Below are positions 4,992-5,790 of a stretch of DNA of 5,790 nt, in pieces. Below the pieces are notes generated by a model, which did no database searches, was not told the DNA's origin, and saw only the letters and a list, made by a program, of their open reading frames with translations. The stretch is from Actinomycetota bacterium (GTDB lineage: Bacteria; Actinomycetota; UBA4738; G016210805): positions 1-5,790 of the forward strand of contig JACQTL010000239.1 in NCBI GenBank assembly GCA_016210805.1. The letters run 5' to 3'. The position numbers and the translations under genes are program-made. Numbering within the stretch: position 1 is the stretch's first letter; every line of letters starts with the position of its first letter.

Positions 4992-5790
4992 GATCCCGCC
5001 CCCTCGCAGCCCAGGCCCTCGCGGAGGCTGGCCAGGTTCTCGTCCATCACGGTCACGTAGTCGCCCTCGGCCGGGCGGGACTCCAGGGTGGAGAGGGGCA
5101 GGGCGGGGACGCCCAGGTCGGAGGCCACGCTCTCCCCGACCCGCCGCCCCTCGGCCGTGGCCTCGAAGAAGACGGCGCCGGCCCGGCCCTCGGCCACGGC
5201 CCGGGCCACGGCTCTGAGCCTGTCGGCCGAGGGCTCGGACTCGGGGGACAGCCCGGCGATGCCGAGCTGCTCGAGGCCGTAGCGGTCGGCCAGGTAGCCG
5301 AAGGCCTCGTGGGTCACGATCAGGGTCAGGTAGGCGCATCCGGTCAGGCCCTCGCGGTACCGCTCGGAGAGCTCCAGGAGGGCGCTCTCCGCCTCCTCCG
5401 CTCGGCGGTCGAGGCGGCCCGCTCGGGGCGGGTCGATCGACCCGAGGGCCGCCCCGATCTCCCCGACGGCCCGGGCCATGGCCTCCGGGTCGAGCCACAG
5501 GTGGGGGTCCGCGGCGTCCTGCTCCGGACGCTCGGCCACGAGCTCCTCGCCGGGGACCCGGAGGACGACCCCCTCGGCCTCCCGGGCCGCCTCCTCAACC
5601 TCGGGCTGGAAGCCGTCCAGCGGCAGGAGGAGCACGAGGTCGGCATGCTGAAGCTCGGACCGCTGGACCGCCGAGAGCGACGCGTCGTGGGCTTCGGTCC
5701 CCGGAGGGGTCAGGTCGGTGACCGCCACGTCGTCACCTCCCACCGAGCCGGCCGCCCAGGCCAGCGGGTAGACCGCGGCCACCACGGCGA
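4988..5790 (-). CDS. znuA: Zinc-binding ABC transporter substrate-binding protein, 5' end outside the window
   Basis: The extracytoplasmic receptor (cluster A-I, ZnuA/TroA family) that captures zinc and delivers it to ZnuB. About 266 residues are visible; the signal peptide or lipobox and true start lie beyond 5790. Numbering from the GTG at 5785, the first visible residues VVAAVYPLAW are the first beta-strand of the mature protein. The three ligand histidines of the family are His33 (TEAHDAS), His95 (DPHLWLDP) and His159 (VTHEAFGYLADRYGL). The segment between the first two ligands (about 75-94) is acidic (EELVAERPEQDAAD) and lacks the His-rich loop of many ZnuA proteins. The stop overlaps the znuC GTG. 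Manganese specificity is a weaker alternative, given the adjacent zur. Confidence 0.93.
   Translation of the reverse strand, partial: AVVAAVYPLAWAAGSVGGDDVAVTDLTPPGTEAHDASLSAVQRSELQHADLVLLLPLDGFQPEVEEAAREAEGVVLRVPGEELVAERPEQDAADPHLWLDPEAMARAVGEIGAALGSIDPPRAGRLDRRAEEAESALLELSERYREGLTGCAYLTLIVTHEAFGYLADRYGLEQLGIAGLSPESEPSADRLRAVARAVAEGRAGAVFFEATAEGRRVGESVASDLGVPALPLSTLESRPAEGDYVTVMDENLASLREGLGCEGAGS

Noticed and set aside
1..5790. CRISPR array, tRNA or rRNA gene, insertion-sequence ends
   Set aside because: No regularly spaced repeats, cloverleaf, rRNA-like stretch or transposase with terminal inverted repeats was seen.

Overview
The window is GC-rich, fully minus-strand coding, and looks like a chromosome fragment from a high-GC bacterium, most likely an actinobacterium or relative. 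The basis is the GC-rich codon use, the frequent GTG starts, and a Zur whose Cys-before-HHHH motif resembles mycobacterial Zur/FurB. Genus cannot be told. It divides into two parts: a host zinc-uptake operon on the right (about 2295-5790) and the end of an integrated mobile element on the left (1 to about 2290).

Host part, in transcription order from right to left: a zinc-binding lipoprotein-like substrate-binding protein (znuA, cut by the right edge), the ABC ATPase (znuC), the ABC-3 family permease (znuB), a Zur/Fur-family repressor (zur), and a short citrate-synthase-fold protein of the citryl-CoA lyase type. Every one of the four junctions is a 4-base ATGA or GTGA stop/start overlap, so these five genes form one tightly coupled operon: import zinc, sense zinc, and carry an acyl-CoA carbon-carbon lyase/synthase gene as passenger. 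The operon promoter and any Zur box lie beyond the right edge.

Element part: the citryl-CoA lyase frame has all its catalytic residues but runs, without its normal C-terminal end, straight into a large serine integrase gene. The integrase is complete (462 residues) and starts just inside the junction, oriented so that it follows the host operon on the same strand. It is followed by two small cargo genes, each with a strong Shine-Dalgarno sequence (a 56-residue unknown and a 55-residue putative zinc-ribbon protein), then by a long perfect palindrome that is probably a terminator, then by a short non-coding stretch with a possible promoter and the first codons of another gene leaving the left edge. 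The element's other end, and the detached 3' end of the lyase gene, are not in the window.

Most of this is recognisable. The points most worth a second look are the insertion into the lyase gene, the resulting transcriptional and possible translational joining of the host zinc operon to the integrase, and the membership of a citrate-synthase-fold enzyme in a zinc operon. I see no clear previously undescribed defence or other multi-gene system here.
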